Positions 10,001 to 19,341 of a stretch of 64,000 nucleotides of DNA are shown here, piece after piece. The stretch's first letter is position 1; each line of letters begins with the position of its first letter. Under the pieces are notes generated by a model that did not search any database, was not told the origin of the DNA, and saw only the letters and a program-made list of their open reading frames with translations. The translations under genes and the position numbers were made by a program. The stretch comes from Liolophura sinensis. Taxonomy: Eukaryota > Mollusca > Polyplacophora > Chitonida > Chitonidae. The stretch spans positions 32,905,608 to 32,969,607 of the forward strand of contig NC_088300.1 of the NCBI RefSeq assembly GCF_032854445.1, read 5' to 3'.

Positions 10001-13000
10001 CAAAGACAATTTCTTATTGCATCTATCAAATGTTAAAATTTAGGGTACAACAGTTGCATGGAAATATACATGTAAGAAGTATAGATACAGTTTCAAAAGC
10101 AATAAAACATACTCGCTCAAGTGAGACTGAAATTCAGGTTGATATAGTTGTTTCAGTGTTGGAAACTTTTTTTATATGTATTCTCAAATGATGACTGAAG
10201 TCACATGTAACAAGGTTACAAAATTATGTCAGTACTTACAGTATTTTCTTCCTTCATCACCTTCTGAAATTTTTCCCACTCATCATCCATCTTATCCCGG
10301 TATTCCACCTGTCTCACCTATTGAGAATAGGAAAAACAGAATTTGTACACAAAAGGCGTGAAAGAGAAATCAGGTAAAAACTAAAATTCTACAGAGTACA
10401 TGATGACACACAAATGCAAAACAGTGAAAACAACAGGTGCTTAAAAACAGTGGCTGTTAGCTGACCCTATATGTCATACACTCTACAATATAATACATGT
10501 ATACATGTAAGAAGTAGAGGTAGAGAGGAAATCACTTAAAAGGACTAAAATGTAAAAACTTCATTCTTGAAACTGCTTTCTATGCAAGCCAATATCAAAC
10601 CTTTGCATCCATTTTTGGGTCATCAAAAAATCCCTCAGGTAAGCTTTCTGCCATGACTTTAGGAACAGGTTTCTGTGGGTCTTTACTAGAACTGGCTTCC
10701 CCAGGATCAAAAAAATCTGCACATTAAACAGACCAAAAATTTAAATCATAACCAAAATTTATTTTTAACATAATACTGATTTAAATCCAGCACATTCACT
10801 GTATAAGATACATTATTTATTCATTTGATTGGTGTCTGTGTCTTATAACACTCATGAATATTTAATGATCATGTTTATGAAAAACAGCATTTTGCAGGCC
10901 ACAAAATTTGGTGCGAGCGATACGATTGTTCGCGTGTCGGTTACATGGAGTGTAATTGTGCAGACCGGTAAAACAGTTACACTGATCTGTCTCCGGGAAT
11001 GTAGCGCATGAACTGCGCAGGGCCCAATGGGTATATCAGAGTTACCCACACAAGGTTGCCGGCTATCTTTAGGGTATGATATCACGCCAGCTAACCATGC
11101 TAATACAAAACAGAAGTCGTCTCAGTTATTAGGGCTACCTCAGCCCGGGTTGTTTTAATACTTGTCTGTTGGCAAAAAAAAAAAAACAGGGGATAAAATG
11201 ACTGTGAGCGAAAGCTGTCATTTGGTGCCATGATGCTGCAAAGTGTTCTGTTGAACTTGAACTCAATGCCATCATACACTACACGCAGTCACCAGCTTTC
11301 TGATCTGACCAAATTTTGCTCAGGTCCGCATTGGGTTAAATTGGGTTAAAGCATCTGTGCTGTCTTCTGTTATTTGTAGCACCAAGTCCAGTCCACAAAC
11401 CACCTTTTAATTTAGCGACGATGTATGGGTAACTCCTGAGAAGACTTCCCTGTTAAAACAAAATAGTCAAACTTTTGGCTAAGAAATTACTATTCGACTT
11501 TCAGCCACATTTTTCAGGAGTGAGCATGCACATTACATGCCTCCTTTCTTACTACACAACAAGTTCTAGCTGGCAGCATTCATCAGTCATGTATTGGGCT
11601 CTTGGTGAGTAGAGACAGGTGACATTCAATTTGAACTGAATTTAAACTTTCAATACCTTGAAACTAGTCAACAACTTTCCATGAGCTGGTCATCAGTGAC
11701 ATTCCCTCGTGTCATTGGTTATATCATTTCACCCTTTAGACAAAACCATTTTATTATACAGGTATGGCGAGGGCTCCGATAGCCTGTTGGATATTACACA
11801 CACTACAAGTGGCTAACTATAAATGTAATTATTAATCATCAAAAGAAAATGAAAATACTCAGGAATATAACACAAGCTTTTTTGGCCTTGAAAGCCATGT
11901 GATTCTCAGTGTGTATGACAAATTTGTTTTACAGTGGCTTCCTGATCCATCCTGATCAATACTGATCACCGTTCATGCTGTGGCCTCCCATGTCTGAGGA
12001 AACCACTGGACATGTATGATGGTGGGCTGTACTGCAATACAACCAACTTCATAAGCAAATTAACAGGCTTTGCCTAAGTTACAGTAAATAAAAAGCAAAA
12101 AAATCTGCTAGGAAGTACTTATATGGCTTTAATAGCCACATGTTCACATAACCAATTTGCAAAACCATTGGTCTGTTTTCCCTTTGTGGCGACACCAAAC
12201 GATCACTTATTTAAGGCATAAAACCTGTAAACCTTTTTTAGTCACGACAACCACCCAAATTTCATGGCCTGTCTTGCCATGGACCTGTACCTGGAAAAAA
12301 TCCCTGACACAAGGCTGCAGTCAAGCGAGTAAAACCCAGATGTACAACAGCCGACTTTTTAATATCCCTAGGTCCTTATTACAATATGAATGAATGATTT
12401 ATTCAGTGGTGTTTAAAGGAACAAGGAATCGATTCTGATTGGCTGGTGTGAGAGATAGACAAGTCCGTGTTATACCATGCCTACACTGAATTTTAGGTAT
12501 GATCACAACTTACATCACAACGACCAGCATTATGGTGGGAGGAAAAACTCACAACCAGAATTTTAGATATGGGACATATTTATCCAAGCATGATCAAGGC
12601 TGCAAAATTTAATCCAGGAAACCTGACAGTCATGGTCAACCAGTGGTTTAAACTATCCAGCAAGGCCTTCTCATACAATATGGGCTCTTGTAACGTGCTG
12701 AAAACATCTGGCTTAAATTGTATGGTATAATATTCCTATTATCATTTGATAATAATTCTGGCCGTAAGTGAGAAGGTCTGTCACTGGCCGCCGTCGTATA
12801 AGTGAAGTATTCTTGAGTACGGCGTAAAACACCAATCAAATAAATAAACAAATAATAATGCCTTGAAGAAGATCATTAATTCCCTATCTATGATGACAAT
12901 GAAGAAAATGATGGAAGTGATGGAGTATTTTCTCTCCACGATAACACTAACAAACCACCATACCAGAATAAATACAACCACAAAAGCTTGTTTAAAGTTC

Positions 13001-16000
13001 GTACTGAGTTTGGGACTTATCTGTCTTGAATAATATCACATGTACAAGCCACACCATCTGCTAACCTGGTGGTAGGGAAGAGTTATTCCCCTTGGTCCCT
13101 GATTCTTCCTCTTCCCCTGAACTCTCATCTGAAGAGGAGTATGCGGCCAATCCTAGAGCTGGTTTTTGGTCTGACTTTTTGGAAGGAGAGGAATCAAAGA
13201 AATCTGAAGGTATGCTGAAATAAGACATCAGAGAAATGGAATTTAAAGATTAAACTGGTAGTGCCATAAGGATGATGCCAATTTAATAAATTTTAGAACC
13301 AGACCACAGGTTCATGTATTTTAATCACCAAAAGGATGGTATGAAAAAGGTAGCTGTATATTTTTGGATATTATTTATATTTAAGATTATTATTTAATAT
13401 TTAAGAAACCCAACCCTGATTTTCCATATGGAAGAGTTGTGTCTGCATCGCATATTCACAGGGAGACTACATGTTCATGTATCTTTTAGTATCAGTTTAA
13501 AAAACTAGAGCCCAAGGGCTGTGAAATGGGCCTATCAGTAATTCTGTCTGTAATGGAGGACCCGGCCCCCACCTCATTATGACAGGACTTTAAAGAGAAT
13601 GCATTGCACCAGAACATCATATTATGATATAATATAAGATTGTAGACATTTTCCCTGAAATTTTTTTTCAACTAAGTCATTAACATTTCTATTTGTTCAG
13701 TTAGTGTGAGCATGACAATCTTCATTGTTTGCACCACTGCCATATATGGCAACAGATCAAGGCAACATATCATAATACAATACATGTTTCGGTCCTTACA
13801 CTGTATTGTTGTATCTCAACAGCACGAATATGGCAAGGACACATAAAATACATGTACAACTCTTTTCTGATCTTTTCAGGATCATATCTAAAGCAGATAA
13901 TGTCTTCAACTGACCAAGAAAAACTGTGTACAATAAGTTTGTTAGAATTCACACAATTTGGAACATCAACTATTGGGCAGTAACCCAAGTAGTCAAGCAG
14001 TGCTACAGATAATTTTCAGAGATAATGCGGTAGTCTCTACTTTTCCAAGAGAGGGAGTACTGGGTAAGCCTACTGCAGAACACATTTTTTGAAAATACTC
14101 AACACTTGAATATTTTTGGACTCCCTGCCATACACCTAGAGAGTGAAGTTGATTGAGGTCTATTTCGCTAGGCGCACTGACAGGTTGTACTTGGGTGGAA
14201 CTACTTCCGGCAATTTCTTCACATTCTTTCATGCCTCTATAATGGACCTCTGTCGATTTTCACCAATAGACCCATAAAAAATACAGGCAAATGAATCACA
14301 CAGATTTAACGAATACTGTCAAACTCGATCATCTATTTAATGGACAGTTATTTCAATAACATAATACTTAAGATTTTGTCACTTTTATGAAGGTGATCAG
14401 TTTTTATGTGTGGAGAGTTCCCCGGGAAAATAACCTCTGGCAAGTTACTGATGAACTTTCCTACATGTGACGTGAAGATACATGTATAGTACCATACTGG
14501 TTGAAGGCAGGACATTAACACATCTTGCCAACTGCTTACTGTCACAAAGACCTCATGGACGGTGAGAGCGAGGGTATACAAAAATTCCCCATCAATTGCT
14601 GGGATTGAACCCATACCCTGAGCATCCTTCATAGTGATTAAAAAACAAGCATCTTAAAATTAGTCTTACCTGCTATTATGCCTCCCTGAATTCCCTGCAA
14701 TGAGATAATTATAATGTATGGAAACATACAAGTATCATCAGTTTATGGAAAATATACTGAACAATTTTTCTAGATTGCTGTAAATAGTACATGTACATTG
14801 ATCAGAAAGGTTATTATGTTACAGATTGCATGTTCTTGTGATAAACAGGACAAAAAGGAAGTGAACAACGTTGTGTAAACAGTCAAATAACTCTTCATCA
14901 CATATTCACGTATATATGTTATATTTAACTCTCTTGAAACACATTATCTGACCAGACAGGTTAGTTACTACATAGTCAAGCCCTTGTTGAGTTATGTGAA
15001 AGTTTAAAAACTCTGTACGATGCTTAGTTCTTGGAACTGGACGTTGAAATTTGGATACTTTTGTACTAAGATAACAATGATGAGGGTGACAAAATCTTAA
15101 TTTTTAAAGCCCAAATGTAATCTGTAACACTGTATTTCAAATTTTGACTTAAGTCAGAAATGGCTTTGTGCATTCAGCCCATGGAAACCAACCTTATGCT
15201 TTATATTCTGATGCATCAAACAATTCAGATACCTTTGGACTTTTTATTTATGATTCCAATTGCAGGATCTACTATTTTCCGTTTGAGCGATGTCTCTTCC
15301 GGCCTCTCTGGCCCTAAGGCTCTTGACTTGAGTGCAGAAACCCTCTAGAACAGATAATAATCCACATAAACAGTTGTATGTATCACTCATATTTGCAGCA
15401 ACACCTGTAGGTGGACTTGAAATATTACAAGTTTAACAAAATGAGTGCAGTGCCCATTATACATAATTCATACATTGTTGTAATTTATCTTGATTTATCT
15501 GATTAGAGTTTTATGAGATACTCAAAAATATTTCACTATATAAACGGCAGCCCGCATTATGGTGGGAGGAACCCGGGCAGAGCCCAAGGGAAACCCACAA
15601 CCATCCAGAGTACACTGTTATAATAGTATGCCTTTTCTAATTCATATGGTATTCATGCTACAATTAAGGAAAGTGAACAAGGGAAGGCGAAAAATATATG
15701 ATGTCATTATTGCCCAATTTGTCTCAAATACATTGCACTTCACTTGGTCTTCAATAATACATCTATCAGGTATGAAATCAATCAGATAAACAGTTGTGGA
15801 GAAATACAAGGACAGACATACATTTAGAGATTCCACCCTTATTCATTAGATAACATGATATCTGATACATGCAAAAACATGAACAGGTAGAGAACATTCA
15901 AACTTTGAAAACACCTAATCACTGTACAAATCAAGGGAAACACTAGCAGTCTCTAATGATTTCACATACATAAAGGATTTCAAAGGTTTCAACAGAAAAA

Positions 16001-17367
16001 CATTTATTTATTTATTTATTCATTTTTTTATTACTTGATTGATGTTTTACGACATACTCAAGAATATTTCGCTTATTCAACAATGGCCAGCATTTTGGTG
16101 GAAGAATACAGGGCAGAGCCCAAGGGAAACCCATGGCCATCCACAGGCTGTTGGATGGCCTTCCCACGTACGGTCGGAGAGAAAGAAAACAAATATCGGT
16201 AATGTAAATTACTTACCTCTTTGTGCTGTTTGCTTTGAAGGTGAGTTTTCCAAAGCAGTTCATTTTTGACAACACAATTACAAAGAGAACACACAAGTTG
16301 ACCTAAACTGTTGTAGCTAAATTCAAATTAAGGGAATAACACATGTTGATTTGGTAACTCTATGGATAAAACAAAATCTAAATTCAAATTCTTTAGAACA
16401 ATGATAACAATGATTTGTAAAACAAGTAGGGTGCAATCTATACAGCCACAGCAGCAATAATTCAGTTAGCTTAATGTTCTCTCTCTTTATTCAAGATCGA
16501 CATTTAACAACACTCTAATACATACCCACTGTGGCTACATCAGTGTCTCAAGAACTTAATGCATATGTCCCTATATAAATAGTAAAAAGTCCAGTTCTGT
16601 TAGCCTTGCAGTTTTAATTTTATACATATATTTATCAATTATTCTTGCTCAAAACACATCAATTAAGAACAAGCTGCTTCTGGAATGCAAAGCAACACAG
16701 GTAGGAGTTAGCAACCGAAACAAACAGCACACATGACATTGTCCACAAGCTCTTAAATGTCTACTGACCGATAAATGTCAGAATATTAAGACAGGTGGTA
16801 GACTTTAACTTGTTGATTCAAAATAACTTTTTAAGTTTTATGTGTATTGAACCAAGTGGGATATTAGTTGTGCAATGTAACTCTCTGTATCGGTCAACAT
16901 AAAGTGTTGAGAGAGTTACAGGGAATAACTGTTTCTAATGTGTCAGTTCGACGATAAGCAACATATACTGCATCTTCACACGTGCATTAAATCATCATAC
17001 TTATGTGCACAGGATGTCTGGTTTTAATTAAATTCATGTCTGTATCTTGCATCTGGCCTTTGTGGCGTAATTTTACGAATTATTTTGATTTGATTCCCTT
17101 TTAATGTTTGGTGAGTGAACTGCAAGCTACCGAGGACCGTACGTGTTACGCGTATGTTGTTGTTGTCATTTATTTCTGTCCTAGTCACTAGGATGGAAAA
17201 CGCTACTAGCACAAATGAATAAACATATAGATATGAAAAGGATACATTGCTAAAGGATGATCGACTTTTTTGCGTGTTGTACTCTTAACCTCAGCCTCTT
17301 TTTTCTTCATCAACTTTCTTAATTCATCTTTTGAGACAACTTTCTTCGATTTATTGCGCGATGCCAT
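6998..17367 (-). CDS. ZNF830: ZNF830 (CCDC16), zinc-finger protein 830, nine exons
   Basis: Coding exons on the minus strand, in order: 17367-17246, 16316-16217, 15344-15233, 14694-14670, 13214-13066, 10716-10601, 10317-10240, 8979-8903, 7169-6998. All have GT-AG borders and compatible phases; they sum to 951 bases, 316 residues plus stop (I recall the human protein as about 372). Residues 1-40 are the basic [15 protein letters not shown] helix. Residues 50-72 form a U1-type C2H2 finger (C50, C53, H66, H72) following [12 protein letters not shown]. Then come an acidic middle, [11 protein letters not shown], a coiled coil ([22 protein letters not shown]) and the terminal LDWR motif. The family is nuclear; the human protein is reported in the XAB2 splicing and repair complex. 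An in-frame ATG at 17427 would add 20 residues; 17367 is preferred because MASRNKSKK matches the family start. Intron 8 holds a CpG-rich plus-strand start (7753). Confidence 0.93.
7540..7750 (+). promoter_or_regulatory. CpG-rich promoter-like stretch
   Basis: Many CpG dinucleotides (GTCGAAACCGCCGAAG, TTCCGCTTGACGAAACCGG, ACGAACAAGCCGGCAG) in an otherwise CpG-poor intron, followed by CTCATTGGCTGAG. It sits immediately before the possible exon at 7753. Confidence 0.35.
7753..7816 (+). CDS. Possible first coding exon of an unidentified plus-strand gene, nested in ZNF830 intron 8
   Basis: ATG at 7753 opens [20 protein letters not shown] and one further Tyr, then TATG|GTGAGG is a good donor. The preceding 250 bases are clearly richer in CpG than their surroundings, and an inverted CCAAT box (ATTGG, 704-708 of the 7-kb line, i.e. 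7704-7708) lies 45 bases upstream. This has the look of a promoter plus exon 1 on the strand opposite ZNF830. No downstream exon was found, so it may be a copied gene start or a chance. Confidence 0.28.
9185..9700 (-). mobile_element. SINE family A copy with internal expansion (ZNF830 intron 7)
   Basis: Left end has the family's GCCATGATGATGGGAGGAAACTGG segment. Right end has GGACTTGAACTGACAACA, GGTGAAGTGCCC and GTGCTGCGCTGAC, the tRNA-like head. The body between them is the 69-base array. The extreme 3' tail is missing. Confidence 0.8.
9230..9640 (-). repeat. 69-base tandem array inside a SINE
   Basis: The landmark GGTTGCT(A/G)GCAG recurs at 9247, 9316, 9385, 9454 (with one change), 9523 and 9581: four steps of 69 bases and one of 58. 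The unit is the SINE-A segment between the GGTTGCTGGCAGACC and GACTTGAACTC landmarks. Because 69 is divisible by three, it leaves long open frames on the minus strand that are not genes. Confidence 0.93.
10812..10866 (-). mobile_element. SINE family A, tail fragment
   Basis: TTTATTCATTTGATTGGTGT and CTCATGAATATTT match the family-A tail; the rest of the element is absent. It lies in ZNF830 intron 5. Confidence 0.4.
10867..12500. other. ZNF830 intron 5, no exon seen
   Basis: Intron DNA. A CpG-containing stretch at about 10890-11160 (GTGCGAGCGATACGATTG) differs in composition from the rest and may be a mobile-element remnant. A short direct repeat, GGGTTAAATTGGGTTAAA, lies at about 11332. Confidence 0.3.
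12768..12851 (+). mobile_element. SINE family A, 3'-end fragment
   Basis: Reads GGCCGCCGTCGTATAAGTGA, TTCTTGAGTACGGCGTAAAA and CACCAATCAAATAAATAAAC, a well-conserved tail in plus orientation. It lies in ZNF830 intron 5, about 300 bases from exon 5. Confidence 0.75.
14395..14632 (-). mobile_element. SINE family C (tRNA-like head)
   Basis: On the minus strand: GGGTTCAATCCCAGC (a B-box match), then CTCTCACCGTCCATGAGGTC, TGTGACAGTAAGCAGTTGGC, CAGTAACTTGCCAGAGGTTA and TTCCCGGGGAACTCTCCAC. This order of modules is shared, in part, with 22225-22320 and 54600-54795. It lies in ZNF830 intron 4, beside the microexon. Confidence 0.65.
14670..14694 (-). CDS. ZNF830: ZNF830 exon 4, 25-base microexon
   Basis: Minus-strand segment bounded by CATTGCAG| and AGCAG|GTAAGA. 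Twenty-five bases are exactly what is needed to join exon 3 (ends with one base) to exon 5 (needs two bases carried in), giving [18 protein letters not shown]. Skipping it would shift the frame. Inferred from splice sites and phase, not from homology. Confidence 0.65.
15492..15608 (-). mobile_element. SINE family A, partial
   Basis: Tail (ATACTCAAAAATATTTCAC) and central GCATTATGGTGGGAGG, GGGCAGAGCCCAAGGGAAAC segments; truncated before the head. It lies in ZNF830 intron 2. Confidence 0.7.
16003..16185 (-). mobile_element. SINE family A, partial
   Basis: TTTATTTATTTATTCATT tail, then TTGATTGATGTTTTACGACA, GGCCAGCATTTTGGTGG, GGGCAGAGCCCAAGGGAAAC and CTTCCCACGTACGGTCGGAG; the head is missing. 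It ends 32 bases before the donor side of ZNF830 exon 2. Confidence 0.75.
16217..16316 (-). CDS. ZNF830: ZNF830 exon 2, C2H2 zinc finger
   Basis: One hundred bases encoding [20 protein letters not shown] and on to QSKQHKE. It holds all four zinc ligands in the spacing C-x2-C-x12-H-x5-H typical of RNA-binding U1-like/matrin fingers. It ends in phase 0 at GAG|GTAAGT; the next exon continues RVSALK, matching the family's K-V-A-E-L-K. Confidence 0.92.
17246..17367 (-). CDS. ZNF830: ZNF830 exon 1
   Basis: Encodes residues 1-40 plus two bases of codon 41. The donor is GCAAT|GTATCC, a weaker donor than usual. Joined to exon 2 it gives DHPLAIYNSLGQ, matching the family's FAKYNRLGQ region, which is why the acceptor at 16318-16317 was chosen over the nearer TTTAG at 16304-16303 (wrong phase). 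Confidence 0.88.
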
Positions 17368-17429
17368 CCTTGAAGTTGGTCGAAATCCTGAAGCTGGCCC
17401 AGTGCTTTCGTATTTTGATTGTATCATTA

Positions 17430-18647
17430 TGGCACTCAAACAGTCTTTCCAACAATGAAAAAATGAACCAAAAAGGAACATATTGCATCAATTCTGTATC
17501 CAAAAGCTACCACGAGACAGGTCTTTTCTGATACATGAACACTTTGAATACCAAACAGTGGCTGTGGGCGAAATGAAAACACATGTCAAAACAGAGCGGG
17601 AAGACAAGGAAAAGAAGTCAGCACTTACTGTAAAATCTAAATGTCTCACTTCAGGCATGATCATTTAACAATGCTTCATTCAGTTTCGTTTGTGTTTTAA
17701 GGTAAACGTGTGATATTTGCATTCTAGGTGGAAACTTCAGCGCAAGAATTATGGTAACGAAAACTGGACCTTATTAGATTCAAACATTGGATTGATTGTA
17801 GAATGTAGTAGACCTAGCCATTCATTTTCACTGAGTACATTCACTTTTTTAGTGTTTTGACTGGTGGTCGTATAGTCATGGCTTGCTCTCATTCACCCGC
17901 AGGGGAACCTTATTAAAGTTGAAAGCAGTTGATTATTAACCTTCCTGGCCTGTTCATTTGTTCCTTAATGCTTAGACCGCCAGACTGATAGAATTCCGAG
18001 CTGTCAGTCATCCCATTGGCCAATACTCATCATCAAGTTTAACTTGAACATCATGAAAATGGCTGCCCATCATGTACACCATCCGTGTTCCTGTTTGTAG
18101 TTTGTAGTTACAAGACCCAGGAGCCAGGATGACCACATATCCAGCATCGTTCATAGCAGATAAAAGACAGTGGCCATTTTGGGAATTTGGAATCAGTGGA
18201 CAGGTTGAGCTTGCTGAAATCTAGATAGATATTTACCTTTGGGATGATTGAAATCTTGGAATTTATCAGTCAGGCAGCAAAACGGCCAAAACTTGGAAAG
18301 GAGTACTACCCTAAATCCCTCAAGCTTTTCACATATGAAAGGGCAACTTTCAGTGCAATTTATGCATATTTTTAACTTGATTTTGGAAAGTAAACAACAT
18401 TGGTTGGATTGGGCTGCATAAAGAGTATGATGTCATCAGTCAAAACAGATTAATGCCTTCAGAATAATCAATATGCTTGAATAAACACCGCAAACACGCA
18501 AAAAGGTTGCAGAATAATAGTACGGACAATCTCTTTGTCTGATAAATTTGCAATAAACAATTGGATTGCTACTTATTGTTAAATAGTTATTTCTCTTATT
18601 TACATGTACAGCTTTTATAACTGGAAGATCTGGCCGTTTCTCCGCAG
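17430..18647. promoter_or_regulatory. Head-to-head spacer between ZNF830 and MGME1
   Basis: About 1.2 kb between the two divergent translation starts. No canonical TATA box was identified with confidence. TTTCTCCGCAG| at 18637-18647, six bases before the MGME1 ATG, looks like an acceptor, so MGME1 probably has an untranslated leader exon inside this spacer. A MITE copy occupies 18314-18515. Confidence 0.45.
18314..18515 (+). mobile_element. MITE-like element, copy 1
   Basis: About 200 bases with inverted termini (CCTCAAGCTTTTCACATATG at the left; CACGCAAAAAGGTTGCAGAA at the right). Internal landmarks are TGCAATTTATGCA, CATTGGTTGGATTGG, TGCCTTCAGAATA and GCTTGAATAAACACC, shared with the copies at 23527, 24236 and 30551. 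Confidence 0.7.
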
Positions 18648-18653
18648 TGAACA

Positions 18654-19341
18654 ATGATGAAGAGAAAGATTCTTCGGTTCACTTCACGGTTGATCACCTT
18701 TAATGAAGGTGGACGATATAGCAGTGGAAATTTATTTATTCGCTTTAAGTGGACTCCTGCACACCGTAAAAATTATGAGGCCTTAAAAAGATGGAAGGAA
18801 GAGAACACCAAATTGTTTGGACCTATTTTGAAGAGCAATACCATTAAACCTTTGGGTAAAAAGTCGAAGAGAAAATCTGTAAAATTTGAGGTTGGAGAAG
18901 ATTTGGATGCCTGGTTCAATGAGCGATACAATTCAGTACGCAATCCGTCCCAAAGAGGTGATGATCATGCGAGTACCAATGATGAGGTGCATTTAAGTCA
19001 CAGAAGAATTGGGACTGTGGTGGAGAGATTAAATAACCCAGTAGACACTTGTTCGGAAAACAGCATATCTACAGACTCCTCAATCCATACAACACATAGC
19101 GTATCCAAAGCTGAGAGTGAGCAGCTAAAAGACATTTTGCGTTGTAAGCTTTCAGCTGAGGATGGACCTTATGTTGAAGAACTGAAGTCTTGTATCCAAC
19201 AGAAAAAACTGCCCACCTTGCCAACTGTTACCAGCATTTTGGCTAAAACGCGTTCTCAGGAAAGTCAGTTTTTCCTTGACCGATGGAAGGCTCAGATGAT
19301 AGCTGAGCTTGGTGAAGAAGGCTTTCAAAAATTCCAACAAG
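18654..19341 (+). CDS. MGME1: MGME1 exon 1 (presequence, N-terminal half)
   Basis: Residues 1-229 plus one base. Starts six bases after a strong acceptor-like TTTCTCCGCAG, and ends CAACAAG|GTAAGC. Contains GKKSKRKSVKFEVGEDLDAW and the family block RSQESQFFLDRWKAQMIAEL. Confidence 0.93.

Noticed and set aside
13993-14232. Minus-strand frame with a protein-like composition ([18 protein letters not shown]) between ZNF830 exons 4 and 5
   Set aside because: No acceptor in phase was found and the ZNF830 frame closes without it; kept only as a remote possibility of an alternative exon.
16217-16302. Starting ZNF830 exon 2 at the TTTAG acceptor (16304-16303)
   Set aside because: It needs a one-base carry-over that exon 1 cannot give; the acceptor at 16318-16317 restores YNSLGQ and the correct phase.
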